Shown piece after piece: positions 6,342 through 6,372 of a stretch of 6,372 nt of DNA. Within the stretch, counting starts at the first letter, position 1; each line of letters starts with the position of its first letter. Source of the stretch: Sulfurovum sp. bin170 (GTDB taxonomy: Bacteria > Campylobacterota > Campylobacteria > Campylobacterales > Sulfurovaceae). Where the stretch lies: the NCBI RefSeq assembly GCF_010892395.1, contig NZ_JAACKB010000183.1, positions 1 to 6,372 on the forward strand, given 5' to 3'. Both the position numbers and the translations under genes were made by a program. Below the pieces are notes generated by a model, which was not told the DNA's origin, made no database searches, and was given only the letters and a program-made list of their open reading frames with translations.

Positions 6342-6372
6342 GAAAAAGTAGTTTTATCAATTTTAAAAATAA

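Noticed and set aside
6342..6372. Possible terminator after the YqiJ-like gene
   Set aside because: The remaining 31 bases are AT-rich without a GC-rich stem; any terminator lies beyond the window.

Overview
The window is AT-rich, has short extended -10 type promoters without clear -35 boxes, and carries gene families common in Campylobacterota (a Sulfurimonas/Sulfurovum-like bacterium is my best guess). This placement is inferred from composition and gene content; no rRNA or other marker gene is present.

Layout. A gene cut by the left edge (3-740, +) encodes an unrecognised protein with a charged coiled coil and a C-terminal globular part. It converges on two minus-strand genes: an AAA_14/DUF4143 ATPase with an apparently intact PD-(D/E)XK-like C-terminal motif (870-2072), and a stand-alone DUF234-type protein (2184-3110) whose nuclease-like motif lacks the usual Asp. 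Upstream of these, also on the minus strand, is the start-less C-terminal remnant of a second AAA_14/DUF4143 ATPase (about 3206-3508). A forward ORF on the other strand there is only its antisense shadow.

The right half is a tight three-gene plus-strand operon: an unrecognised 187-residue helical protein (3503-4066), a YqiK-type flotillin (4068-5735) and a YqiJ-type membrane protein with an OB-fold tail (5739-6341). Gaps are 1 and 3 bases. Its promoter lies inside the dead ATPase gene. The flotillin and YqiJ-like proteins probably form a membrane scaffold; the first cistron is the likely uncharacterised partner and the best candidate for something new. Its helical pattern faintly recalls the N-terminal half of TelA-family proteins, but this is only a suggestion.

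Regulation. Three TATAAT boxes sit 18 to 25 bases before start codons. The one before the DUF4143 ATPase is flanked by two near-identical palindromic repeats spaced 23 bases apart, a strong candidate operator. No convincing rho-independent terminator, RNA gene, CRISPR array or insertion sequence was seen.
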